Shown here piece by piece: positions 46,901 through 58,900 of a DNA stretch of 64,000 bases. Made by a program: the position numbers and the translations under genes. Where the stretch lies: assembly GCF_014851395.1 (NCBI RefSeq), contig NW_024040817.1, positions 33,142,340-33,206,339 of the forward strand, in the 5' to 3' direction. Position 1 is the stretch's first letter. Every line of letters begins with the position of its first letter. The stretch is from Micropterus salmoides. Its lineage: Eukaryota > Chordata > Actinopteri > Centrarchiformes > Centrarchidae. A model generated the notes under the pieces. The model did not search any database and was not told where the DNA came from. It saw only the letters and a list, made by a program, of their open reading frames with translations.

Positions 46901-49900
46901 CCTCACCTTATCTGGCTGAAGAACGGCAAGGTCCTGATACCCGGACACAACGTCAAGCTGACCAATAACAACAGGTAGTTCATGGCAGTGATGTACTGTG
47001 ATGCAAGTGTTCTTCATCTCATTAACTAGATATTGAGGATAAGAATTACTTCAGTCTCTCTATTCTTTTTCATTCTTTTTTTATTGGTATTCTGCAGTGG
47101 ACTTTTCACTTGCCACCAGTAATACATTCATTCAATGTTTATCTTTTTTCAACCATTCTTGAGGTATATTTCCAAAGAATATGGTTTTACTCTCTAGGGG
47201 TATTTTGCATTTAAAAATAACTTGTAAGGCATTGTGTATCTCTCTCCAGTAGTTATTAATGACAGGGCAGTCCCAAAAAATATGGTAATGGGTTGCTTTT
47301 GGGATTCCACAGTTTCTCCAGCAAGCAGGGGGGTTGCCCTCATAGTGAGATTTCTGAGAGGGTGAAATAAAGTACCTTATCAAGCTTTTCCAGCCGAACT
47401 CCCTCCATTTCTGGGAACTGGTACACTTCCATTGATATCTCCATATTGTTGCCCATTCTTCCTCAGATATACAGTGGGTACGGAAAGTATTCAGACCCCT
47501 TTAAATTTTTCACTCTTTGTTTCATTGCAGCCATTTTCCAAAAATCAAAAAAGTTCATTTTGCAAATTTATTAAAAAAGAAAAACTGAAATATCACATGG
47601 TCATAAGTATTCAGACCCTTTGCTCAGTATTTAGTAGAAGCACCCTTTTGATCTAATACAGCCATGAGTCGTTTTGGGAAAGATGCAACAAGTTTTTCAC
47701 ATCTGGATTTGGGTATCCTCTGCCATTCCTCCTTGCAGATCCTCTCCAGTTCTGTCAGGTTGGATGGTAAACGTTGGTGGACAGCCATTTTCAGGTCTCT
47801 CCAGAGATGCTGGGCCATTCAAGAACAGCCATGGAGTTGTTGTGAAGCCACTCCTTCGTTATTTTAGCGGTGTGCTTAGGGTCATTGTCTTGCTGGAAGG
47901 TAAACCTTCAGCCCAGTCTGAGGTCCAGAGCACTCTGGAAAAGGTTTTCGTCCAGGATATCCCTGTACTTGGCCACATTCATCTTTCCCTCGATTGCAAC
48001 CAGTCGTCCTGTCCCTGCAGCTGAAAAACACCCCCACAGCATGATGCTGCCACCACCATGCTTCAATGTTGAGACTGTATTGGACAGGTGATGAGCAGTG
48101 CCTGGTTTTCTCCACACATACCGCTTAGAATTAAGGCCAAAAAGTTCTATCTTGGTCTCATCAGACCAGAGGATCTTATTTATCACCATCTTGGAGTCCT
48201 TCAGGTGTTTTTTAGCAAACTCCATGCGGGCTTTCATGTGTCTTGCACTGAGGAGAGGCTTCCATCGGGCCACTCTGCCATAAAGCCCCGACTGGTGGAT
48301 TGCTGCAGTGATGGTTGACTTACTACAACTTTCTCCCATCTCCCGACTGCATCTCTGGAGCTCAGCCACAGTGACCTTTGGGTTCTTCTTTACCTCTCTC
48401 ACCAAGGCTCTTCTCCCCCGATAGTTCAGTTTGGCCGGACGGCCAGCTCTAGGAAGGGTTCTGGTCGTCCCAAACGTCTTCCATTTGAGGATTATGGAGG
48501 CCACTGTGCTCTTAGGAACCTTAAGTGCAGCAGAATTTTTTTTGTAACCTTGGCCAGAGCTGTGCCTTGCCACAATTCTGTCTCTGAGCTCTTCAGGCAG
48601 TTCCTTTGACCTCATGATTCTCATTTGCTCTGACATGCACTGTGAGCTTTAAGGTCTTATATAGACAGGTGTGTGGCTTTCCTAATCAAGTCCAATCAGT
48701 ATAATCAAACACAGCTGGACTCAAATGAAGGTGTAGAACCATCTCAAGGATGATCAGAAGAAATAGACAGCACCTGAGTTAAATATGAGTGTCACGGCAA
48801 AGGGTCTGAATACTAATGACCATGTGATATTTCAGTTTTTCTTTTTTAATAACTTTGCAAAAATTTCTACATTTCCGTTTTTTTCTGTCAAGATGGGGTG
48901 CTGAGTGTACATTACTGAGAAATAAAATGAACTTTTTTGATTTTTGGAAAATGGCTGCAATGAAACAAAGAGTGAAAAATTTAAAGGGGTCTGAATACTT
49001 TCCGTACCCACTGTAGTTATCCCTTCTGTCTCCCATTTGGTTTTAATATGTGAGGTTGAATATATTTTAAGATGTGACAGACCCTTATACATGTGCGAGA
49101 TAATTTTGTCTCTAGCATCTGAATTATATGCTTTTCTGAACAATTCTGCAAAACATGTACCTGCCTCAGTTAAATTTTTCATCTTCTTATTAAAGTAATG
49201 CTGCAGCTGCAGATACCGATAAAAGTCTTGTTTTCTAATGATTATTTCTCCTTAAATATTTCAAAACTGAGCAATATTCCCTCTTTCATTACCTGGCATA
49301 GAGCCGTTATTCCATTATCCGCCCAATCTTGAAATCTGGCATCCAACTTATTAGGTGCACACCACTTAAGAATGGTAATATCTCCCTCTAGTTTATATTT
49401 TTTTGTAACCAATTTCCAGATTTTAATTTTGTCTAAAGTATTTATATAACTTTAGACAAAATTAAAATCTATATATATCACTATCTATATAACTTGTAGG
49501 TTGTATTTATATAACTTTGTAGGTTGTCATCAGCTAAGATTGCTTGTATGGGAATGGAAGGTATTTTCTCTTCAATGTCTTTCCATTGAGCATTATATGA
49601 CGGATTGCACCAGTATATCATAACTGTCATCTGTGCTGCAAAATAGTAATCCTTAAGGGAAGGAAGTCCCCAGCCCCCTTTTTCTTTGGCTAACTGTAAA
49701 GTTTTGAGACAAACCCTTGGTCTTTTACCTTTCCATATGTACCTTCACAACATTTTGTCCCATGCAGTGAATTGGTTTTGGTTAATCTCTGTAGGTAGGG
49801 TTTGAAATAAATATAATAGTATGGGCAATATACTCATTTTAGTAGATTAAATTCTTGAACTGAGACTAAAAAAAGGGATTAAGTTCCATCTTGTTATGTC

Positions 49901-52900
49901 TTCCTTTATTTTTTTTAAGTATAGGTGTATAATTGCATTCTGACAGTTTTGTCAGATCTTTTAGTATATTGATGCCCAAATATTTGAAACATTCTGTCTG
50001 CCATACAAAGGGGTACCTACTTTTAATTTCTCCCGGTGGACTATAATTATATGTAGTAGTGGGGTTGTAGTAGTTGGGTTTTACCTATGTTGATCTTATA
50101 TCCTGATAGTTGACCATATTTTTCAAGTGATTGCATCAGCTTAGGTAAGGCGTATGTTGGTTGCCCGAGATAAATAAAAATGACATCATAACAGGCCACT
50201 TTATGTTCCGTCCCTTTAATAATAATTTCCCTGATATCTTTATTCTGTCTAATGTGTTGAGCTAATGGTTCCAAATACAGTTCAAAAAGTAGCGGTGACC
50301 ATGCACAACCTTGTACCTCTTTCTAAAGAAAAAGTATTCAATAAGTATCCATTAACTTTAATCCTAGGAGTGGGATTGTCATATAGAGCCTGTATTGTTT
50401 TAATAATTGCGTCATGGAAACCAAACCTATGTAGAGCTCTGTAAAGAAAAATCCAACTATCAGAGTCAAAGGCCTTCTCGGCATCGACGCTTACCAATAT
50501 TGCTTTTTCCTTATATAGTCCGTAATGTGTAGTATTCTTTGTATATTATCCTGTGTTTGTCGTTATTATGCATCAATGTTGGCAGAAAGTTTTCTAACCT
50601 TTTGGCCATAATGGATGTAAATAACTTATAATCTACTTTAAGAACAGATATTGGTCTAAATGATCCACATTCCATTTTGTACTTGCCTTCTTCTGGGTGG
50701 CGTTTGCGCCTTTAAAAACCAGTTTAGTGTGGGAAGTAAAAGAGGGATTAACTCTGCTGTATAGCCATCCGATCCTGGTGATTTGTTTGATTTAAGTCTA
50801 CTAATGGCAGCTTTTAATTCATCTTCAGTTATGTCGGCAGTTAATATTACATTTTGGTCTTTGTTTAAAGTAGGTAGCTCTAAGGAATTCAGGTAAGTGT
50901 CAATTTGGGGAACACTTCCCCCTGGTGTTTTAGAATACAAAGTTTTGTAAAACATTGTAAAGGCTTCCTGAATTTCAGTTATTTTATTTTTAACCATTTT
51001 CATCCTTGGATCCTTAATTTTATGAATTGTTTGTTGTTTCTGCCGTTCTTTTTTTCAGTTTCCACACCAATACTTTCATAGATATAGATCCACTTTCATA
51101 GTGTCTCTGTTTCAGGAACATGAGATTTTTCTTAATATCTTGTGTAGCCAAACTATCAATTTTATTTATTCCTAATTTATTTTATTTCCTTTAGTATACC
51201 TTGTGCCAAACTCAATTTATGTTTTCTTTCTAGCTCTCTCGGGTTGTTTTGTAATTCCTCTAACGTTTTATTTCTCCTTTTGTTCATGTATGAAGATATT
51301 GCTATGATCTTCCCTCTTAATACAGCCTTCAGAGTATCCCACAAAATGGGAGGTGAGACCTCTCCATTTTTGTTGAACTCCATATAAAGACTTTTACTTT
51401 TTTAATTTGTTCCATAAAACAGAGATCATTGAGTAGACTTGAATTTAGTTTGGTGGTAAATTAAAATCAACAGATAAATATATAGGGGCATGGTCGCTTA
51501 AATCTATCGTCCCGATGTCGCAGGGGCTTATTTTGTATTTGTTTTTTCCAAATGTTATAAAGTAGTAGTAGTAGGGGTGCAGAGTAACGAGTATAGTCCC
51601 TTTTATCAGGGAATAGGTCCCTCCATATGTCAGTTACACCAACTTCCTCAAAAAGTGCATTGACTTTCAGGTTAGGCGTGGCACAGGTAGATCTGTTGCC
51701 AACCAAAAGAGAGCTCAATGTGCCCTGTGGTTTTCACTGTGCTCGCCAGACGACCCCCCGCTGGGGGTGGACGCCTTCTGGCGTTCAGTACAGTTAAAAC
51801 CATTTCATCCTGCCACGAAGGCTTCGGTGACAGGACGGTGTTCACTCACCTGCTGTTGAAGCGTTTCCTGAAGGGGGTGCGGAGGCACAGGCCAGTGTCG
51901 CGGCCTGCTGCTTCACAGTGGGATTTGCCGCTAGTCTTACGCGCCCTGACTTAAGCCCTTTTCGAGCCCTTGGAGACAGCGGAACTGCGGCTCCTTTCGG
52001 CCAAGGTCACTCTGCTCTTGGCTCTGACGTCGGCCGAGAGGGTCAACGACCTGCCTGCCCTCTCTGTGGCCTCGTTATGTCCCTGTATACAGGGTGACGG
52101 CAGTTCTGCTGTCCTGCGCCCTAATCCTGCTTTCATGGCTAAGAGCATCACCGGCTCCTTCCCATCGCGGGTGATTACCCTCTCGGGCAACTCTGTGTGG
52201 ATCGCTGGTATGTGTGTTGCATTGAACATTACGTCGCAGCAGTTGTGTGTTGCGTCGCTATGACGACAAGCTACGTACTATCTCTGGGTACTATCTGCAA
52301 TGAAAAATGGAGCAGGGCGTCGAGTCTATCGATTTGCGCTATGGTAGCATTTTCGGCAAGGCAACATAGATCGTCATAAACACCGGCAACAGTTCAAAGT
52401 TTAGTCCTAAAAGACGATGCAACTCTGACTCTGTTTGGGCCTGGAAATTCACAATCACAACCTGTAAGTATGCTTTATTGGTTGTTATATTTAAAATGCC
52501 AATGTAACTTCACAGACTGTTCAAGTGCGGAGTTGTTGTAAACGTTGGCTAACACAGCTAAAGATATAACTATAATGCTAACGTTACATTCGATGTGAAA
52601 GCTACTACAATTTTTATGTAAAATTGAGTTGAAATATGGTGATTTTTGTAGTGGTTTATGCTAAGATGTGGAACAATGATGTTGTGTGGTTGTGGACTTG
52701 TGAGTAACTTATACCATCTGCTAGGTTACAGTCGCAGTCTGAAGCGGCTTTGATTTGGATCACACTACCTTGTTTCTTACGTAAGAAACAAGGTAGTGTG
52801 ATCTTCTCTGCTTCTGATTGGCTAGTAGTCCTTACCTGGGAACGGAGCATGTGCAACTCCCAACAAAGATTTTGTACAAGTAAGATGCATCACTCTGTAG

Positions 52901-55900
52901 GTCAAGAGCGGAGCGTACAATAGTGATGTGCGATACCATTTCATTCCTATCCGATTCAATACCAAGTAATACCCTGGCTGGTATTGCCAATACCGATACC
53001 AATACCAATACTTTTGACATATTTTATTTCTACTTTAATGAGACCTCCCCCCTCCCGTTTCTGTATTTATGACAGAAATAAGGAGTAGGCTGTTGGCTTA
53101 CCAATTCAAAATAATAGCTGCATAATGACAATGACATCAAATTACTGTCATATTCTTTAATTATAATGAAAATATAATTAAATTATTACCTTCACAGCTA
53201 AAACACAGCCAGACGTGACTGCTTTTACAGTCAGCCATAGTAAGTTTTCAATCGCGGGAAATGTAAAGGGGTCCAGCGGCTTACTAGAAGCTCTGTCACA
53301 TAGGGAGGCGTCCTTACCAGATGCCCAAACCACCTCAACTGGCTCCTTTCAACACATAGGAGCAGCGGCTCTACTCTTAGCTCCTCGCAGATGGCCGAGC
53401 TTCTCACCCTATCTCTAAGGGAGACACCAGCCACCCGCCAGAGGAAACCCATTTTGGCTGCTTGTACACACACCGATGGAACAGCCATTGGGGGCAATTT
53501 AAGGATCAATATCATGCCCAAGGACACTTCGACATGTAGCCTGGAAGAGCTGGGGATTGAACCACCGATTAAGAGGCAACCCGCTCTATCTCCTGAGCCA
53601 CAGCCGCCCCCCAAAATCTACTATTACACAGCATCATGTCCTGTTTTACCTAAGACATAAAAGCATTTCAGTCACTGAAATGGCAGTTACCTTTATAATG
53701 TTATGAACTACCCACCACCACCTCCCAGGCCAAATTGATTTTGAATAGAATTACTTTGGAAATTATTTTATTGTGCTTGCAGGTGCAGATCTTGTCTGTA
53801 TCAAGGCACCCTCTGACATCTGGATGACTTCTGTTGCCTTTGTGCACTATATATGGTGGGGAGGCTGTGGCTCTAGGTAGAGCGGGTTGCCTCTTAATCG
53901 GAAGATCGGTGCTTCAATCCCCAGCTCTTCCAGGCTACATGTCGAAGTGTCCTTGGGCAAGATATTGAACCTTAAATTGCCCCAAATGGCTGTTCCATTG
54001 GTGTGTGAATGTCAGTTTCCGTTCGAGCACTTAGGCTCAGTGTGTGAATGGGTGAATTGATATAGTGTAAAAAAAGCTTTGAGTAGTCACAATAACTAAA
54101 AAGGTGCTATACAGAGTGTTCATGACAGACATATGATGATGCTATTTGACTATTTCAAGATTCTCCCATGCCATGCCCCTTCAAAGACCAGGAGGTCTGT
54201 CTCTGCAGGAACATGGGCAGGAACCTGTGGTGGGAAGACAGACAGTTCTCGTGACAATGTTGAGGTCCTGCTTGTACTCTGTTACCACTGTCCCATAAAA
54301 ATTAAACAAAAATATTTGTGTATTTTGGGTCACTTAAGGAAAAGTCATACAATTTCAGGCTAAAAGAATGATGATTAGGGTGTTTTGACTGCTGTCAAAT
54401 GTCTGTCTCGTTAACAAACCCGTAACAAGTTTGACATTTGAGGGTGTGTGTTAATTTAGTATGATCCAGGATTATAGTCCCAGGGCTAGTTCAACCATTA
54501 AAAGAACAATACAAAAGGAATGCATAGACTATAAAGTTCAATATCTTGGCAAGCCATAGACAGAGCCATCAGTCACACTTTCTCTGCACACAACCCAGAG
54601 GAAAAATCTTTTGCTCAGAATAGTCTTTAAAAAATCTTTTTGAGGAGAGACTTCCGGTTTGGCGATGTAAGAGAGGGCAGCAGAGGCGAGGACCTCCCAA
54701 CCACTCCTTTTAAACATACTTATGCGTCTTATTTTTTAATCTAATTGCTTTGCAATAGAACATCTACCATCAACCACACCTAGTCCAGAAAGCGAAATGA
54801 GCAACTCTAAATAGAAGCAAAGTACCGCACCAGCAACACGGTCAGGTGCAACCCTAGCAGGTAAGCTAGCAGTAATGGCGGCTAATGACACCACTATTAG
54901 CAATAAGGACATACCGGTAAAAGACAATACGGATAATTTGACAATGAGTCAACTAATCTCCGAACTGTCAAAACAGCGGACCAGTTTAAAAGAGGACATG
55001 GCAAGTTTAATTCAAGATTCAATCAAGCCGTTACAGGCCTCCCTTGACACGCTACGCGAGACAGTCGGCTCGTTTCAGCACCGTCTTACATCTACTGAAG
55101 TGCTAGCCGGTGAAAACTTTGAAAGGCTAGCCGCCACGGAAGCGACAATTAAATCCTTGAAGACACAGAATTCATCTCTTCTTGACCAAATTGACGATCT
55201 TGAGAATAGATCCAGAAGGGCTAACCTGCACATTATCAACATTCCGGAAGGCGCTGAGGACGGAAAAGACCCCATCGGATTTATATCTGGGCTGCTTAAA
55301 GAGACCATGGAGAGCGTGTTTGACAAACCTCCTGAACTTGAACGAGCGCATCGCGCGCTTCGCCCGAAACCTGGAGCAGGGCAATCTCCAAGACCATTTA
55401 TTGTCTGCTTCCACCGATTTCAGGAAAAGGAAAAGGCACTTCACTGGGCCAGACGACATGATACTAAATTCAACGGAGTGTCACTGCGGCTATACCCGGA
55501 TACGAGCGCAGCTTTAGCGAAGAAACTTGCCGGATTCAAAGAAGTCAAACAATCCCTCTATCAAAAAGGCATAAAGTTTCAACTTCTGTACCCTGCACGT
55601 CTCCGTGTGAAATTCGGAGAGGAAACCCACACTTTTGATTCACCTGAGGCTGCCGAGGCTTTTTACAAACAGCACGTCCTTGTACAAGACTAAAGACGAC
55701 TCTAGCCGTAATATGTTGTCTGTGAACTTAAATGGCACAGACAATATACTTCAAGCAATAAGGTGACTTTCTCTATCTATTCATCTATCGCAATTTATCT
55801 GTAACTTCAGGAAAAGACAGCATGATTGTTTTTGTTTATTGACTTAAAGCTCATTCAGTACATAGCGTAATTGACGCTATGCTGTATTCAATGTAAATAT

Positions 55901-58900
55901 TGTGGTTTGGAGTCCCTCAAGAAGATCGAGAGGTAAAGACTGGATAATCGGGAGCCACGCAATTTATATAGGTTTCTGCGGCTTGTTTCAGTTGGGGAAG
56001 CAAGCATTAGGAAAATGGTGGGAAGTTTGGTTCTAAGTTTAATTTATCCAAAAAGTTTTGGGAAAGTTTTGCTTTATGTTTTTAGAAAAACTGAATAGTG
56101 AGGAAACATTTATGTTGTGGTTTGCATCTTTGATCTGTGAATTCTTGACTAAATGTATATTTGTTCATGTCTGATATGGCCGATTTAACTAAATCTCATG
56201 GGGGGTCGAAAGTTAGATTTGTTAGCTGGAATGTCAAAGGCCTAAATAGCCCAAGAGGCAGAATTTTTGCATACTTAAAAAAATTAAAATCTGAAATAAT
56301 ATATTTACAGGAAACCCACTTATGCATTGTCGATCATCTCAGAATTAGGAAACCATGGGTGGGGCAAGTTTTCCACTCTAATTTTAACTCTAAGGCAAGG
56401 GGAACTGCCATTTTGATACACAAAAGCATTCAATTTACTGCTTCTGCTTCTATAGCTGATCCTCAGGGAAGATATGTTATAGTCTCTGGGATATTATATA
56501 ATGTTCCTGTCTTATTAGTTAATGTATATGCGCCTAACTGGGATGATGTGAGCTTTATTAATAAGCTAGTCTCTTTATTGCCAGACCTAAACTCCCATTT
56601 TATGATTTTTGGTGGCGACATAAACTGCGTAATGGATCCGTCCCTTGACCGTTCTAATCCCAAATCTTCATCCCGTTCTAAGATGGCCCAAGCCTTATCT
56701 ACTTTTATAGAGCAAGTAGGGGCGGTTGATCCTTGGCGATTTCAGTTTCCACACAGCAAAGAATATTCCTATTTTTCACATGTTCATCACTCCTATTCAA
56801 GAATTGATTATTTCTTTATTGATAAATCTCTCCTTCCTTCTGTTGGACAAATCGAATATCTACCTATTGTGGAATCAGACCATGCTCCTTTGCAATTAGA
56901 CCTTATTTGTAATTTGAGGTATAATGAACGGCCTTTGTGGAGACTAAACACGGCCTTGTTACCAGACCCTACGTTTTGTACATTTCTATCAACAGCTATA
57001 GATAATTTCCTATTACATAACAGGTCCGAATCTATTGCAGCATCTACATTGTGGGAGACACTTAAAGTAGTTATCAGGGGAGAAATAATTTCATATACTT
57101 CAACTCTCAATAAAAAACGTAAACAAAAACTGGACGATTTAATTGATTCTATAAGAAGGGTAGATTACCTCAACTCTACATCTCTGTCAAGTTCAATACA
57201 ATCTGTTATCAACAAATAAAACTGAGTGGTATTTATCACGTTCTAAAGGTTATATTTATGAACATGGCAGGTCGACTTCTAGCCCACCAGTTAAAATCTA
57301 AAGCTGCCTCTCAACTTATACCTCAAATTTGTAACAGTAATAATGATTTAATAGTTAATCCAATTGAAATTAATAACACTTTTAAGAACTACTTCTCAAA
57401 TTTGTATACTTCTGAAAGCCCTGAATCTAACTCTGAAATTTTTGAATTTTTAAACAATATAGATATACCCGTCCTCAATTCTGTGCAGAAAACTAACTTG
57501 GATCAGCCCATACAAATAGAAGAGATTTTAAACTCGATTACATTAATGCAGAGCAAAAAAACTCCTGGCCCTGATGGCTATCCAATAGACTAAATTGCAG
57601 ATAAATTAGCCCCTATTCTTCTTGATATGTTTGAGGACTCATTGAAAAAGGGTAGCTTGCCACAAACCTTGAATGAAGCAAACATTATACTTTTACTAAA
57701 ACCTGGAAAAGATCCCTTGAAATGTAGCTCTTATAGGCCAATCTCTCTCTTTAACTCAGATGTAAAGATTTTGGCAAAAATCCTTGCTTTACGTTTAGAT
57801 ACAGCAATAGAGAACTTGATCTCAAAAGACCAAACAGGTTTTGTCAGAGGTCGACATTCTTTTAGTAATATCCGGAGATTGTTAGGGGTAATACACTCGT
57901 CTAAACTTTCTCAGGACTCAGTTCCTCAGGTAGTCATCTCGTTAGATGCTGAAAAAGCAATCGACAGGGTGGAGTGGAAATATTTATTCTTTGTGCTGGA
58001 AAAATATGGATTTGGTACATCTCTTCTCTCATTGATTAAGTTATTAAATTTTTCCCCTAAAGCATCTGTAATCACAAATAGAGTATGTTCAAAGTATTTT
58101 CCCCTATCACGGGGTACAAGACAAGGATGCCCTCTCAGCCCTTTACTTTTTACATTAGCCATCGAGCCCCTATCTATAGCATTAAGACATTGACAGTATT
58201 TCACTGGCATCAGCTGTAGGGGCATAGAACATACAGTATCCTTATATGCCGATGATATGCTGTTGTATATTTCAGATCTGATTTTAGGTATTCCACAGGT
58301 AGTTCAAATTTTGAAACAATTTGGAACTTTCTCAGGCTATAAACTGAATTTTTCGAAAAGTGTTTGTTTCTCCATAAACCGTAAGGGCCTCCAGATTTCA
58401 AATACCGATATACCTTTTCAGTTGTCCATAATGGGTTTTAAATATTTAGGTATATACATCACACAGGGATTCTCTAGCCTTTACAAAGAGAACTTTGTTC
58501 CTCTAATTGACAAGTTAAAATTAGACCTCAAAAAATGGAATTTGCTATTTCTCTCTCTTGCAGGTAGAATTAATTGTGTAAAAATGAACATTTTACCAAG
58601 ATTCTAGTACTTGTTTCAATGCATTCCAATATTTTTAACAAAATCCTTTTTTCAGAATTTAGACAGACTTATTTCATCATTTATATGGGGATGAAAAACA
58701 CCTAGGATTAGGAAGGAATTTCTTCAAAGACAGAAATCTCAGGGCGGATTAGCGCTTCCTAATTTCAGGTATTATTATTGGGCTGCAAATATCTGGAAAG
58801 TACTTTATTGGCTTCAGAACCCCAAAGATGCCTGGTGTATTTCAGAGGCAAACTCCTGTACTTCATCATCCCTTCCTGCTTTAGCTTTATCTAAATTGCC

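Larger units (their letters stand above)
47095..51716 (-). mobile_element. L1-clade LINE, 5' truncated, split by a Tc1
   Basis: The minus strand reads from a partial endonuclease (51716-51467) through RT to the C-terminal zinc knuckle near 47310 and a 3' UTR ending about 47095. It differs from the L1s at 1-3245 and 54645-63337 in sequence, so it is a third family or subfamily. A Tc1 element (47472-49013) is inserted in its 3' part, with TA duplicated. The reading is broken in many places. A small inverted duplication lies at 49418-49470. Confidence 0.85.
47132..51716 (-). pseudogene. L1 ORF2, decayed
   Basis: The endonuclease end is TPNLKVNALFEEVGVTDIWR. The RT follows: LKAAISRLKSNKSPGSDGYT, then VSVDAEKAFDSDSWIFLYRA (first catalytic Asp) and FSLERGTRLCM (a damaged GTRQGC box). 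The position of the YADD box reads FIYLGQP, so the catalytic pair is lost. The thumb region SGYKINIGKTQLL is present. The C-terminal knuckle, CWRNCGIPKATHYHIFWDCP, keeps the CX3C...HX4C pattern. Many stops and shifts are present. Confidence 0.82.

Noticed and set aside
55182..55517. 111-codon open frame in another phase of L1 ORF1
   Set aside because: It is a shadow of ORF1, with no conserved motif.
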